Shown here: piece after piece, positions 22,618-35,500 of the stretch
Numbering within the stretch: position 1 is the stretch's first letter
How the letters are laid out: each line of letters starts with the position of its first letter
NCBI GenBank assembly: GCA_002914805.1
Contig: JXTB01000045.1
Coordinates: 1,414,306-1,478,305 of the forward strand
Source: Parasponia andersonii
Lineage: Eukaryota; Streptophyta; Magnoliopsida; Rosales; Cannabaceae
DNA: 64,000 nucleotides
Direction: 5' to 3'
Position numbers and translations under genes: made by a program
The notes under the pieces: model-generated
Database searches by the model: none
Told to the model about the DNA's origin: nothing
What the model saw: only the letters and a program-made list of their open reading frames with translations

Positions 22618-23733
22618 GGTGACCGAAGTCTTGGCGAGCCTTGAAATCCATTGGCCTTATAGAAAGAGAGATTCCTAAGAGAGAATAACACGCATTGGAT
22701 TTGGCATTGTGATGTGAAGGAGGAGCTTCCAAGCTCTTTTTGAGCTTGTGTCGGAGGCAATTCCTCCCCGCAAAGACAAACACAGAATTCTTGGCTTTGC
22801 TTTTCCCTCTCAATCTCTCTAATCTCTTTTTCATTTAATAACCAAATTAGTAAGTTTAGGCTTAATACCACTCTAAAGAACTAGTTTCTTTTCCGTTAAG
22901 ATCGATGTAGCGTATTCATGATCCATTGATGACTTATTTATAATCATTAAATTAAAAAAAAAAATTCCTTTAACCAGAATATTAACTTGTACAGTTTATC
23001 AGCAATTACTTCTTTTCCAAGATTTCCAAAAGTTTCTTATCGTATTTGAAGCGCTTCTTTTTCCAACTTTTTTAAAAAAACAATAATAATAATAATAATA
23101 ATAAAACATTCTTTTTAGCTTTTAGAACTAACATCCAACTTAAAGCGCAGGGGAAACAGATAGCAAAACTGAACAAGTTCTTGAAGGCGTCTAAACCCGA
23201 CCAGCCTTTAATTTTTTAGCAAAAGTGCATACTTGTATAGTCCACAGATAATGAAAGTTCTTCGCAAGTTGGTAAATAAAAGTAAACAATCAAGGACGAG
23301 GTTACCTAATGCAAATACCCCACATGACGGAGGCGGTTACAAACCAAGAGTTGTCATTTAAATTAGTGTACGGTATCAACAATGTTACTGTTACATCAAT
23401 TTATAGTTAACAATTTTACTCTTCCTATCTTCAAAACTTTTAGCATTCGATATTAGCGGAATTAAACGGAACATAAAACAACAACATTGGCTCAGCAAGA
23501 GCCTTTCAGACACTATATAAACTAAATTAGAACAGAAACCAGTTGTCTTCATCTAGAAGTAAAACCGTTACAAAGAAGCAGGGTCAGGTTGACTCAGCGG
23601 AAATATGCTGTCTTAAAGCATCAAATCGAACTTTCAGGGACCCCAATAATCGCCAGTAGAAGGTGCAAGGATAATATAAACAATGGCCAAAGCCGATCAT
23701 CTCGAATGGAAAGAGTATACCGAGCTTTTCGAG
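22618..23733. other. Intergenic region between the ubiquitin-like and transporter genes
   Basis: The first 200-250 bp are the 5' UTR/promoter of the ubiquitin-like gene. The stretch 23500-23733 is probably 3' UTR of the transporter. An (AAT)n repeat of seven to eight units lies at 23082-23104. Several short overlapping ORFs near 22607-22871 show no domain. Confidence 0.5.
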
Positions 23734-26700
23734 TTACTTCCCTATGAGCTTATAATATGCGTACAACCCCGAGCCAAGAAATCCCAGGAATTGCCCAATA
23801 ACGTTAAACTACAAAAAGGATACTCATACCATAAAATTCTATCACAAGAGTGAAGCAAAAGACACTGTGATAACCATTGAATTAAGAGAAGTTTATAAAA
23901 AGAGAAGCATAGTTTATACTCACAAGATCAAATGGAAGCCCACCAAAAATCATCCAGCCAAGACCAATGGTAAAAAGATCCTACAGGTCATGTCATAATA
24001 ATGAAAGTTAGAGTTGACGTTCATTTTGGTACCAAAATATTCTAAATCCCCGTTGCAGAGGAAACAAAAAAGATGCGAATTGCAGCTGGTAAACACACCT
24101 TCAGATTACCACAAATCGTCTGTGTGAGTGCTGAATTGAGCGTTGTGTTAAGAAATATACTGTAGTTCAAGAAGAAAGCAAGTATACAGGAACAAAGCAA
24201 TACAGCCTGCCCAAGAAACAAGCAAAACAATATAGCAAAGTATAAATACCAACAAACACATGGAAACCAAATTCATAATAATAAAGTTTTCCACAAAGGT
24301 GAACTGGGAGTACCACAAAACCAGGTGAAAGCAGAAAAGGAAAATTGATTGTCATCTTCAAATCACCCTGAATAAATGTCCAAAACAGCAGAATTGGTCC
24401 ACATACAATTCCTATTCATATTGGAAAAAGAAAAAGGCAATGTTACCTTCAGTTCACACATGTAATTAGATTTAACAGGGATTTATCATTATAAGGGGAA
24501 AAATAAAGAAAAAAAAATCTAGAGGCATTAATCAAGTAAGGATCTGTAAGCTTACCATTGCACCACATGAGGCCGAAGCTGTTAAGACCACTGGATTTCC
24601 CTGAGAAACAGCAAGTTTTGGTTCATTTTTCAAGATGTAAACCTAGCAAATAGCATTTGAAAGATTCGGCTTGAAGAAAAACTTCTAAAAGTGGTACGTA
24701 CCAATGCGGGCTATGGTTGCAAGATATATTGCGGTGGTGATGTTGGATAAGAAAACAATGGAATAGCCATAGGCATCAAATGAGAAGTCCCGAGCTCCAG
24801 CAATAAATGCACCAAGAATGATCAATCCAACACTGATAACTTAAAATTTTCAGTTAAATTAGGGAACCAGAAATATGGTCAGTTAAGCAACGTCTATTTC
24901 AGTAGCAATTATAAATAAAAAAATCAGGATTCTCCATATTCTACAAAATAAGCATTTTATTGTTATTGTAGCTGTGGGCAGAAGAAGTCGGAACAGGAAA
25001 AAGAAATGCCTGAGACAGGTGGACCAAAAAAACAATTTTTTGTGGGGGCCCTAGGGGAGTCCATAGTTCGTACGGAGAAACATAAATATCTAGTAGCATG
25101 ACTTAACAGGCCACCACTATGCAGTGAACAAGGCCGACTTAAGTTTCAGAGAGAGTATGTACTCTGCTACTCATTCTAAGTTCCCCTTGTCATCTAATCT
25201 TCAAATATTAAAAATCTAAAAAGTTAGACTAATTCATTGTAACTGAAAATTTTTCACAGGTAAAAGAAAGAGTGAAACTGCTAATGAACTAACATCAACA
25301 TATACAGGGAAAAATGAAGCAAAGATGCCATTTACCTTCCTACAATAGGAGGTGTGTATCTTTGCCCTGCCAAAATATATTCCATTATCATAGTAAATAC
25401 CACTGTTGTGCGCCTGAGGGTGGTATACATGGGAACATTTACTCCACGCACAGACTCCATGGTGGCTAGCTTTCAAGGACAAATTACGTAGTGGGTAGAC
25501 ATTTAAACAACGTACAACTAAGAAATCCAATTTCTACATATTGCCAGCCAGAAAATGTTTTCAATATTTTGATAATGATGTGCATACCATATAAAGCAAA
25601 TAGGCTCCTGAAAGAGGAAGGGTATGCCTCACGGTCTTCAATGGCACAAGAGTAACGGCATTATCAGGAGCTGTCAAAGAATCACTGACCGTGAAAGAAA
25701 TTACTCTCCAGCATCTTAATGCATAGAGAAGACAACATGAACATATCATCTGCATTGGCATTTAAATCGCTGGCGTTCAAATTGCAGGCCAAATGGATAT
25801 TACACACGATAATAGGATAAAAATGATAATCTAAAATAGTGAAAATTATGACAAATTCCAAAAAAAGGACAGGACAAGTACAGCATTGACATGCACAATA
25901 AAACCTGTGTAGCACTTTTCCAATTTGTGGTAAATGACATTAAAAATACACAACAAATGAAAATATAAACAAGGAAGAATTGAAACTAAAAAAGAGCTCT
26001 ATAGCCTTAGTGAAAGGCAGAATAAAGTAGAAGCTAAAGCATCACAAAGGGAAATTTTTGAAGTAAATAAATAAATCCAGAATATCTCAAGCAGAAGAGA
26101 ATTTACTTTTCACGTAAAAATGTAACACTCATAACAATTCACAATTAACATAAAACAATTAAAGGGCAGGGGAAAAAAAAAAAAAAAAACCCTTAAATGT
26201 GCAAAACCAACTCGTTTCGAATGGAATCTACCTGAAAGAGAGTGATGACATTTGCACACGGGAAGCTATATGAAGAAAGAGCTGCTTTGTTGAACATAAC
26301 CAAAAGCACTGCAAAAAAACAGATGCAGCAAATAAATGAAAATATCTCATTAAAAAAAAAAAAGCACAAAACTTTGTCAAAATTTCGTGTTTATACGGTG
26401 CCAAACTAGACTCGTATTATACAAACTTTCCCAAGTCAACCTAACAGGATCAATCCAAAAAGTCAAAAAATTTCCCCCAATTTTGAATACACCAAAATCC
26501 CAAAACCGATCAAACCAAACAAATAATTCCCAAATAAATAAAATTAAAAAATTGAAGCAGGGTAATTAATTAAGAATCCAGGCAATAATTGTAAGAAAAA
26601 ATTCAAAAAAAAAAAAAAAAAAGAAATCTTACCTGCGCAAGACATGTAGGAGACGGCAGCGTAAGCTCCTCGTTTGGTCATGGACGAACCTTTGAAGAGC

Positions 26701-26801
26701 TTGTCCTCACCTCGAACGAGTCTCTCCCTCTCCTCCTCTCTCGGAGGATCCGATATCGGCAGCATCGGATTCTTACCCGAGCTCGAACCCTTCAGAGACA
26801 T
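23734..26801 (-). CDS. UGNT1: Golgi nucleotide-sugar transporter, DMT family (UGNT1-like)
   Basis: Ten exons on the minus strand: 26801-26633, 26308-26232, 25749-25588, 25469-25336, 24832-24702, 24600-24556, 24411-24314, 24206-24099, 23980-23924 and 23808-23734. All are GT-AG and phase-consistent, giving 351 residues. After a polar N-terminus (MSLKGSSSGKNPML) come about ten hydrophobic segments. Family landmarks include LLVMFNKAALSSYSFP, RGVNVPMYTTLRRTTVVFTM, GLIILGAFIAGARDFSFD, NITTAIYLATIARIG, NTTLNSALTQTICGNLKD and a C-terminal YAYYKLIGK. These fit the UDP-sugar transporter group containing Arabidopsis UGNT1 (At4g32272), which carries UDP-GlcNAc into the Golgi. Substrate is inferred from that relationship and from synteny, not from a residue I can point to. 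The lysine-type C-terminus may act in sorting. Confidence 0.88.
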
Positions 26802-27313
26802 CTCTCTCTCCCTCTCTCTCTCTCTCCCTCTTCTCTGAGACTCTGATCGCCGAGTTCAACGGTAGGGGAAGGCTGGGATTTCAATGGCTATGAAGTCGAG
26901 TTCGTTCAAATGCGAGCCCGAGCTTGAATATACGAACTCGCTGAGTTGACTCGCTCGCTAACCCGGCCAATTCTCCACTCCGTAATTCGGTATTAGATCC
27001 GATCCGAATCCGTAAAGTCTTTGGGTCAGGATCAATTGGGCCCACAGCCCAGTCCTCAAATCTTATTGGTCCACTTATGAGAAGTCAGACTTTTCCTCTT
27101 CTCTATTGGGCTTTGAATCTTTCTAAGGCACGATCCGGCAAAGGTTGCCCTGACCAACTTCCACTCTTGACTCTTCCGAAAATTCAACCCAATAGAGACG
27201 ACATCCTTTCCTCAAAGACTTGAAATGACCCTCCCTTTTATTCTCTGTGATAAGACATTACAAAATTTTACTATTTATGAATTTAATTAATTATGAATTT
27301 AATTAATTCTCTC
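26802..27313. promoter_or_regulatory. 5' UTR/promoter region of the UGNT1-like gene up to the Tat element
   Basis: A CT-rich leader lies at 26803-26834, directly upstream of the start codon. It is followed by about 450 bp of gene-free DNA in which the Tat element inserted at CTCTC (27309-27313). The insertion thus lies roughly 0.5 kb upstream of the start codon. Confidence 0.5.
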
Positions 27314-27976
27314 TGTTGACGGAGGTTTTATCAACAATAAATTTAGAAAAAATCAAGAGATGTGGCTTGTGTGAATTGAATTAATAATCAAAGCAAATAA
27401 GGAGAGAGGATTTTATAGTGGTTCAGCCTCGAAAAAGACGAGCCTACGTCCACTGTTTTTCTACTATTTTATGAAGAATTATGAACACTCAAGGTTACAA
27501 CGTCTCGTCTGAAGATTGGAAAAACTGAAGAGTAATTGGAATACTCAAAACTTGCTTCCCTTCGGAATATTGAGTCCCCTTTATATAGGTAAAGGTAACC
27601 CTATGTCCCTAGGATCCTAATTGTATAAACGGGTAACTATACAATTGGGTAACGTAAATTAAGTAACAACATAATTAGATAATCCTTCAAAACGGATAAC
27701 TAGTTGATCATAAATAGGAGACTTTTGTTTCCCTTTCTTTGTAGGTTTCTTGTTTGACATAGCATATACTTCTGTTTCCCTTTCCTTGTAGGTTTCCTGT
27801 TTGATATAACATATACCTCTGTTTCCCTTTTCTTTCGGAAGAGGTCGCCCACCACCTATTCGGAGAAGGTCGCGCATACTCATGCAAAAGAGACTACACA
27901 GATAAGGTCGCATATATCCTGTGGAAGAGGTCGCATATAACCCTTATGCGACCTTAGGATTTTAGACCGCACAACA
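27314..27976 (-). repeat. 3' LTR of the Tat element
   Basis: 663 bp, starting TGTTGACGGAGG and ending GACCGCACAACA on the plus strand. It has a TATATAAA-type box near 27580-27590 in minus-strand sense and runs of a GGTCGCATAT-type motif near its end. It differs from its partner at about 23 positions. Confidence 0.95.
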
Positions 27977-27992
27977 ATTACCCCCCAACTCC
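27977..27992 (-). other. Polypurine tract of the Tat element
   Basis: On the minus strand AGTTGGGGGGTAAT directly precedes the 3' LTR. A G-run at this place primes plus-strand DNA synthesis in LTR elements. Confidence 0.65.
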
Positions 27993-28335
27993 ATTAGTTC
28001 TTTAGGACGAAATGGAGCTTCTAATTACCTTGCGACCTTAAACATGTGATGTCATGACCTAAACTTGAGGTCTGAATAGTCGAAGAGCCGCCAGATTTCA
28101 AATCTCATCTCTCAAGATCACGCGTATCTTTTTTCTGTCAGAACGGAACACGTGTAGCCTTTTCTGAGAGAGCAGAATTCGAGGAAGCCTAATGATATCA
28201 ACCGTCGCTCCACATCTTTTCAAATTTTAAACAATCCTGACTTTTCGGATAGAATCAAATCCCGCGCAATCTTCAGCCTTCAGATTTAAAATTCAAACTC
28301 CCTGATTTACGGCTGTGATTTAACGGTACCTGGAT

Positions 28336-28919
28336 TATAAATATCAGAAACCATCTCGTCCTGTTTCATTTTACTATTTCTATCTCAGAAAATATCAAAA
28401 TCCCAAAAAACCCTAGCGCCATTTTATCTCTCAGCTCGCTCAAATCACAGCTTCTTCTCCGACGAAGTTTCAAATCGTCTCAAATCTTCCACTTCTGAAG
28501 AAAGGTCAGTTTATTTCTTCTCTTATTTCTTCTATTCTTGAAAATAATTTCAATCTTTGGGAATAAATACTCATTTCATCGAAGTGAAACGAGATTTTTT
28601 TTTTTTTACACCCCATTTTTCAGTCCGTAGGGTAGAATTACTAGATATCAATTAGAAATGAATCTATGAAAAGAATTTCTAGGGTCTGATACCCTATTTT
28701 ATTCCCAATGAATTGCTCGAATATTTACTGATGAACTGCTCGATCATTTACTGATGAACTGCTCGAACACTTTCTGATGAACTGCTTGAATACTTACTGA
28801 TGAATCCGTAGACCATTTAGGAATGAGCTTGCTTGTTTAGTACAATTTTAGGATGAATACCCAGAGTGCTAGCATAGTGGAAATCCTCGATATCTGAATC
28901 CCTGCGTATTTCTTTTCAG
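28336..28919 (+). promoter_or_regulatory. Promoter and leader intron of the antisense gene in the Tat element
   Basis: A TATA-like ATTATAAATATC lies at about 28336. About 165 bp downstream, AAAG|GTCAGT (intron from 28505) and TTTCTTTTCAG|ATG (acceptor ending at 28919) define a leader intron of 415 bp ending immediately before the start codon. Inside the intron the phrase TGATGAACTGCTCGAA recurs four to five times near 28700-28800. Confidence 0.5.
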
Positions 28920-31068
28920 ATGTCTAATAGTGAGGAATTTAGGGAAGGAAATACTTTTTCTGGAGAATCTAACTCAAGTGTTAGCTCTATTAACCTTGAG
29001 GATTATCTCGAGCCAGAACCCGAGATAGAAATAACAGGGGCAAGACAGAGTAGTCCTCGAATAGGCGATCTTCCCCAGGATCAGTGGCCCAGACACATAA
29101 GGGATGCCCCAGCATTTTCATCTGGCTACCAGTACATAGAGGGGAACTGGTCATGTATCAACGTTCGGACGAGCTGCACGTCGAACAAACTCAGAAAAAT
29201 TGTGAGCAACTACAAGATCGCCATCCCCCTTCGTCTACCAATGGAATTTAACCGACCACACACTCCCCCTCATGGACTCGCTTCCTTTTCTGAGGCAGTC
29301 CTCAAATGCGGTGTGCATCTCCCACTCCATCCATATATAAAATCAATCATCGATTACTATGGGGTCGTCCCTTTTCAATTGACCCCTAATACCTATAGAT
29401 ATATGGTAGGTTTATATATATTATACCATAAACTAGATTTAGAAACCCCTCACCTGAAGAATTTGCTTAGTTCTACCAAGTAAAGTCAAATCCGTCAGAT
29501 CTCGGCTTCTTCTATGCGAGCAAATGGTCGAATCAAGCAATAAAAATGATCTATGGGGTTCGCAACAACATGGGAAAATGGAAAAATTCATTTTTCCATT
29601 TTGACTATGCAGCTAATGGCTTCTTTCAAAATCCCAGTAGGTAGTCTTCCAATTTATTGCCTTGTTTATATATTTATTCTTATACTGATTGCATTCCAAT
29701 GTCATCGCAGATAATAGGGATCGACCCGGACTCTCCAGGGATTAGCTCGCAAGAGTATATAAGGTCAACGACCTTCCAGTTGAAGAATTTAACTGGAAGG
29801 TACTAGGCACAACGAAGAACCTGGTCGCTTGTGGTCTGATTCCGAAGGGTGCCGCGTTCCCAGACCCCCCAGTTCTCTCTTCTAGGCCATCGAGCTCGAA
29901 GAAGAAGCCGAGGAAGAGACAGACTTAGGTGCCTCGTCCTCCAGGGTCAGAAAAAGAAAGGCACCGGTCACACCTCCACGCTCAGAGCCTTCATCTCCAG
30001 AGACTGTGTCACCACCAGCTCCTCAACCAGTTCCACAAGAAGAAGGTAATCACATGCTCAATCTAATTACCTTTATATTATGTTTCCTCGCTCACTAACA
30101 TATTCAGTACAGAGATGGTCATTGGTAGCGGTCTGCGAGCACTTCCTTCAACTCTCGGGTCAATGGCAAAAACCAAAACACCCGAGAGTACTCCGCCATC
30201 GAAAGGGAAGGAGAAGGTCGACTGCTCGAAGAAAAGAAAAGTCGCCTTCGAGGACGTCCCAGTGAGCTCGCCCCCTCCACAACCTTCTCAGCCAGCGAGT
30301 ACTCCTGAACTCCCTACCGAGGCTGCCACCTCTTCGGACCCGACCTTGGCAGATAAAGGCGACGAGCTCTTCGCACTCCTTAACCAATTACCAGAGAAGG
30401 CTAGTATGAGCGTAGCCTTTATCGACCGCTTCACATCTGAAGAAGGTTGGGAGCGAATGAAGCGACGTTCTGCCAAGGTCGCTTTCGGATCTGCAATGAG
30501 GATGCTGGCCAATGTAAGCTTCTCAATCTTTTCTTCACGAATACTCTTTTGATATTAACTTGGAAATTTACATATTTTTTTTTAGACTGTGGCTGCTGCT
30601 GTCCTGATGCACGATCTAGTTCTCGAATGCTTAGAGAAAGCTGAGAAAGTTGATGAAATAACTCAAGCATTCGAGAACTCAGAAAAGGCTTGGGAGGACG
30701 AGCGAACGGCCTTCCGCTCAGAAAAGCAGCAGATGTGCGAGGACCTGGCCAAGGAGAGACTCGCCAAGGAAAATCTCGAGGAGAAAGTCAAAGAGCTCGA
30801 GAAGGTCGTTTCTGAGTATCCAGACCGTATGAGGGAAGCGACCACCGAGGCGGTTCACAAAGCTATCGAGGAGTTCAAAGCGACCGAGGTCAAAGAACTC
30901 GAAGATAAGGCTAGTGATATCGCCTCGTCGACCATCATCTTCAACATATTTTGCGAGCATCCGAATTTTGACTTCTCCATCCTTGGTGAGGATGTGGTCG
31001 AACTTGTGCAGAGCTGGAAAGAGGACACGACCAAGACTGGAGATGACGGCGCGAGCCCTTCTACATGA
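28920..31068 (+). pseudogene. Antisense gene of the Tat element (gypsy-type 'Transposase_28'-like N-domain plus coiled coil), degenerate
   Basis: Runs opposite to gag-pol. Exon 1 (28920-29636) opens with an acidic Ser-rich stretch, then a conserved block FSEAVLKCGVHLPLHPYIKS with YRYMVGLYILYHKL. This matches the plant 'putative gypsy type transposon' domain (PF04195) as I know it. Introns: 29637-29710, 30046 to about 30110, and 30514-30585. Later exons encode a K/P/S-rich linker with KRKAP and KKRKV nuclear-signal-like motifs. A coiled coil follows at 30586-31068 (LEEKVKELEKVVSEY) and ends DDGASPST. A one-base shift near 29450, TAG codons near 29465 and 29750, and a further shift near 29870 break the frame, so this copy is probably non-functional. 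The role of such antisense ORFs in Tat elements is unknown. Confidence 0.65.
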
Positions 31069-31763
31069 AGTGTTTTTTTTGTTTAACAATGCGGGCTTTG
31101 TCCCCTTTCTGTATGGACGACTTTTTTTTTTTAATAAATATTATTTTTCCTTCCTTATATGCTCATGCAAAATAATGAAAAGAAACAACAGTAATTTTAA
31201 CTAAGTAGTCAATCACAAATGATCGATCAGTACGCTTTTAGCGATTTAAATCTGACTAACTTAAAACGAGTTTTAAGTGTTAGGATGGGTTAGGTCGCTT
31301 AAGAAAACAGTTAATACGAGTGATGCAAACTCTAACTGTATTTCAAAAGTTCCATGTCAAAATAAAACATAGCAATATATCACTTCGAACAACGAACGTT
31401 TTGCTTAGTTACTTTTCTGTTCGAGGAGAGAAATTGCGTAATACGACATGCTGAGGCATGAAGCGAGGAGAAAATCCTAGGATTTTAAGGAGATTCAGAC
31501 ACGTCGATGATCTGAGATTTAGACACTTCGACGATCTAAAACCATGTCTCCTCTAAATGGACGTTTGCATAGTCCCTTAGGAAACCAGTAGGAGATAACA
31601 TTCTGATCCCACTGCCTCCCGAGTTTTATGGTGTCCGAAAACTGCCATAAAACTATAAATGAAGAATAGCCGAAGTAATAACCGAGTTGAAGTAATAGCC
31701 GAAGAAGTATTATTGAATATTAATGAAGAAGATACAATAAGCTGTTGAAGATATCATAAAGAA
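31069..31763. other. Spacer between antisense gene and integrase end in the Tat element
   Basis: No ORF of note. The antisense gene (+) and gag-pol (-) converge here, so the stretch presumably carries the 3' UTR of both. T-runs near 31070 and 31122 could serve the antisense transcript. Confidence 0.5.
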
Positions 31764-32522
31764 TTATTGATAATAACGACGAAGCTGTTCAGCATTCCAG
31801 GCATGCTCGACCTTTTGTCCACTGATGTGAGCTAAATTATATGTTCCAGGTCGAATGACATTATCAATAACATAAGGTCCTTCCCAAGAAGGCTTAAATA
31901 CACCAGCACCATGCTCTCTATTATTAGGTAGAACTCGTCGAAGGACAAGATCTCCAACTTCAAAATGTCTACCCTTGACTTTGGAATTATAATATCGAGC
32001 AGTGCGCCGTTGGTATGATGCAATTCGGAGCTGAGATTGTTCACGCCGCTCTTCTAGAAGATCGAGTTCAACTCTCAGCAATACATCATTCTGTTTTTGT
32101 TCATAAATAGATCGCCGCAGGGAGCCCGCACCAATTTCAACAGGAATCATCGCTTCATATCCGTAGGCTAAGGAGAATGGACTCTCTCCTGTAGTAGTTC
32201 GTTGTGTGGTGCGATAAGCCCATAATACTTCTGGAAGTACTTCTGGCCAAGCTCCTTTATGCTCCTCCAGCTTTGTCTTTATATTTTGCTTGAGTATTTT
32301 GTTTATCGCTTCCACCTGCCCATTGGCCTGTGGATGAATAATAGCGGAGAAGCTCTTTTTGATGCCCAAGTTATTGCAGAAGTCACGGAACTCGTCACAA
32401 TCGAATTACTTTCTATTATCAGAAATTATGGTATGTGGTATACCATAACGACAGATTATAGATTTGTAAACGAAATCTATCATTTTCTTTGCGGAGATGG
32501 TGCTTAAGGCTTCGGCTTCCGT
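31764..32522 (-). pseudogene. Integrase, catalytic core and C-terminus, Tat element
   Basis: Continues the pol frame after a TAG at 32523-32525. Reading on gives TEAEALSTISAKKMIDFVY, GIPHTIISDN with the second catalytic Asp near 32415, a TAA at 32406-32408, then ANGQVEAINK with the catalytic Glu near 32320. The C-terminal domain has GDLVLRRV and WEGPYVI motifs, ending in EQLRRYYQ without a chromodomain, as in the Tat and Athila groups. In relatives the two stop positions are usually Trp (FTKW) and Gln (GKQF), so each stop fits a single C-to-T or G-to-A change. Confidence 0.85.
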
Positions 32523-35500
32523 CTATTTTGTAAAGTAATCGACTGCGACTACCGCATACTTCAAACCACCTCGCGCTAATTGAAGCATCCTAATAATATC
32601 AATTCCCCACACAGTAAATGGCCATGGATTAGTCGTTGAAGTTAAAGGAACATGTGGTTTTCTAGGAATGGTCGCAAACCGTTGACATTTATCGCATTTC
32701 CTAGCAAATTCCAATGTATCCTTCTTCATAGTTGGCCAAAAGTACCCTTGTCGAAGAATCTTATTTGCGAGCGCCTGCCCCCCAGAATGATTTCCACATA
32801 TTCCTTCGTGAATTTCCCTCATAATATAACGTACTCTATTATCATTCACGCATAATAATAATGGTGAGCTGAAACTCCTCCGATAAAGTTGCTCATCCTG
32901 AATGACATAGCGAGCCGCTTTCATGCGAAGCCGCCTTGCATCGTCTTTATTTTCAGGGAGATCGCCGCTTTGTATATATCGCATTATGGGGTCCATCCAT
33001 GATGGTTCCTCATCAACCGGCATAATTACTTGGGGTTCGACCTCGATGCTCGGTGAGATAAGAAATTCAACAAGAACTACTTTCAATAATTCTGCATCTT
33101 TTGTCGAAGTGAGCTTAGCGAGTGCATCTGCCCAGGTGTTTTTAATACGAGGAAGAAGCTGTATATTATACGTGTCGAACGTTAAGAACAACTCCTGCAC
33201 CTTCTTTAAATAGGCCATCATTCTCTCTCCTCTCGCTTGATAATCACCCTTAACCTGACAGACGACCAGCTGGGAGCCACTGTACACCTCGATTGCTTCG
33301 ACCTTTATTTCCTGTGCGAGCTTTAGGCCAGCTATCAGTGCTTCGTATTTGGCCTCATTATTTGACGCTGGGAATTTGAAGCGAAGCGCATAATGAATAT
33401 TGTGCCCTTCAGGACTGATTAAAACTATGCCCGCACCTACTCCATTCTCATTCGATGACCCATCAACATAAAGCTTCCACAACTTTGATGTATCTGAGGC
33501 AGGTTTCTCGAGTACTCCCGTGGGAAGATTGACGTCGTATGTAAATTCTGCGATAAAATCTGCGAGGGCTTGACCCTTTATAGCAGTGCGAGGTTGAAAA
33601 TTGATGTTAAATTGACTCAATTCAACAGCCCACTTAAGCAGCCGCCCTGACGTCTCAGGTTTCTGTAAGACCTGTTTCAGCGGGAAATTAGTGAAAACTC
33701 GGATGAAGTGAGCATGGAAGTAAGGTCGAAGATTTCTTGATGCAATGACGAGTGCCAGTGCCAATTTTTCCATCTCTGGATACCTGGTTTCAGCATCAAG
33801 TAATCTCTTACTCACATAATACACAGGTCGCTGAATATTTGACTCCTCACGAATTAATGCGGCACTCGTCGCATACTTAGAAACAGCGAGATATAGGTAT
33901 AATTCTTCTCCCGGATTTGGTTTCGATAAGAGTGGAGGGGAACCCAAGTGTTTTTTCAATTCTTGGAACGCCTGCTCGCATTTCTCCGTCCACTCGAATC
34001 TTTTTGATCCCTTCAACACCTCAAAGAAAGGTTGGCATTTATCGGTTGATCTGGATACAAACCGACTGAGAGCAGCTACTCTTCCTGCTAGGCTTTGTAC
34101 ATCTCTGGGTTTACGAGGAGATTGCATATCAATCAACGCTTGTATCTTCTGAGGATTTGCTTCGATCTCTCGCTGGTTGACCATAAAACCCAGAAATTTT
34201 CCAGATCCCACTCCAAATGCACACTTCTGGGGATTTAGCTTCATCTGGTATCTCCGGAGGATTTTGAACATCTCATCAAGGTGTTTGATGTGATCTTCAG
34301 CTTTTTCCGACTTGACTAGCATATCATCGACGTATACCTCCATTGTCTTGCCAATTTGTTTTGCAAATATCATATTGACAAGACGTTGGTAGGTCGCTCC
34401 CGCATTGATAAGTCCGAAGGGCATCTTTTTATAGCAGTATAATCCTCGATCAGTGATGAACGAGGTGTGTTCTTCTTCCAGCTCGTACATGGGGATTTGG
34501 TTGTATCCTGAATATGCATCCATGAAGCTTAAAAGTTCATGTCCCGATGTCGCATCTACAAGCTGATCAATTCTCGGAAGAGGGAAGTTGTCTTTAGGAC
34601 ATGCCTTGTTGAGATCGGTAAAATCAATACAGGTCCTCCACTTCCCATTAGGTTTTTTCACCAAGACCGGATTTGCAAGCCAGTCAGGGTAAAAAGATTC
34701 TCTTATGAACCTAATTTCGAGCAATTTCTCCACCTCTTCCTTTAATGCGACGTAACGTTCTGGATTCATGGCCCTTCTCTTTTGTCGTACAGGCTTTTTT
34801 GATGGATCTATGTTAAGACGGTGGGATATGATCCTTGAATCAATCCCTACCATATCCAAATGCTGCCATGCAAAGACATCCAAATTAGACCTCAGAAAAG
34901 CGATCAATGAAGCTCGCACAGGTCCTTGAACCTCCGTTCCAATCTTCAAATTCCTAGAAGAAAGATCGAATGATAAATCTTCTAGGTCTTCAACGGGTCC
35001 AGTTCTGACTTCGTCAATTTCTCGAGGATCGAAGTCTTCACTGGTTGTTTCGATTGACACTTTCACTGACGCTTTATCTGACGATCCGACTGGAGCTTTG
35101 CTCGCTGCCTCAGCTGACGTTTTATTCGCTACTACGACTAACACTTTGTCCACTGCCACGACTGACGCTTCATCCGCTGCCACGACTGACGCTTCATCTG
35201 CTGCCACGACTGACGCTTCGATCGCTTCTTCTGGCAGGTGGACCATCATTGTGCGGGACATCGCATCCTTTGCTGCGAGTTTCAGCGAGTTGTTATAGCA
35301 AGTCCTCGCATCATACTGATTTCCTCGCACCTCGCCTACCCCATGTTGGGTCGGGAACTTCATTGNTGTCTTTAGGACATGCCTTGTTGAGATCGGTAAA
35401 ATCAATACAGGTCCTCCACTTCCCATTAGGTTTTTTCACCAAGACCGGATTTGCAAGCCAGTCAGGGTAAAAAGATTCTCTTATGAACCTAATTTCGAGC

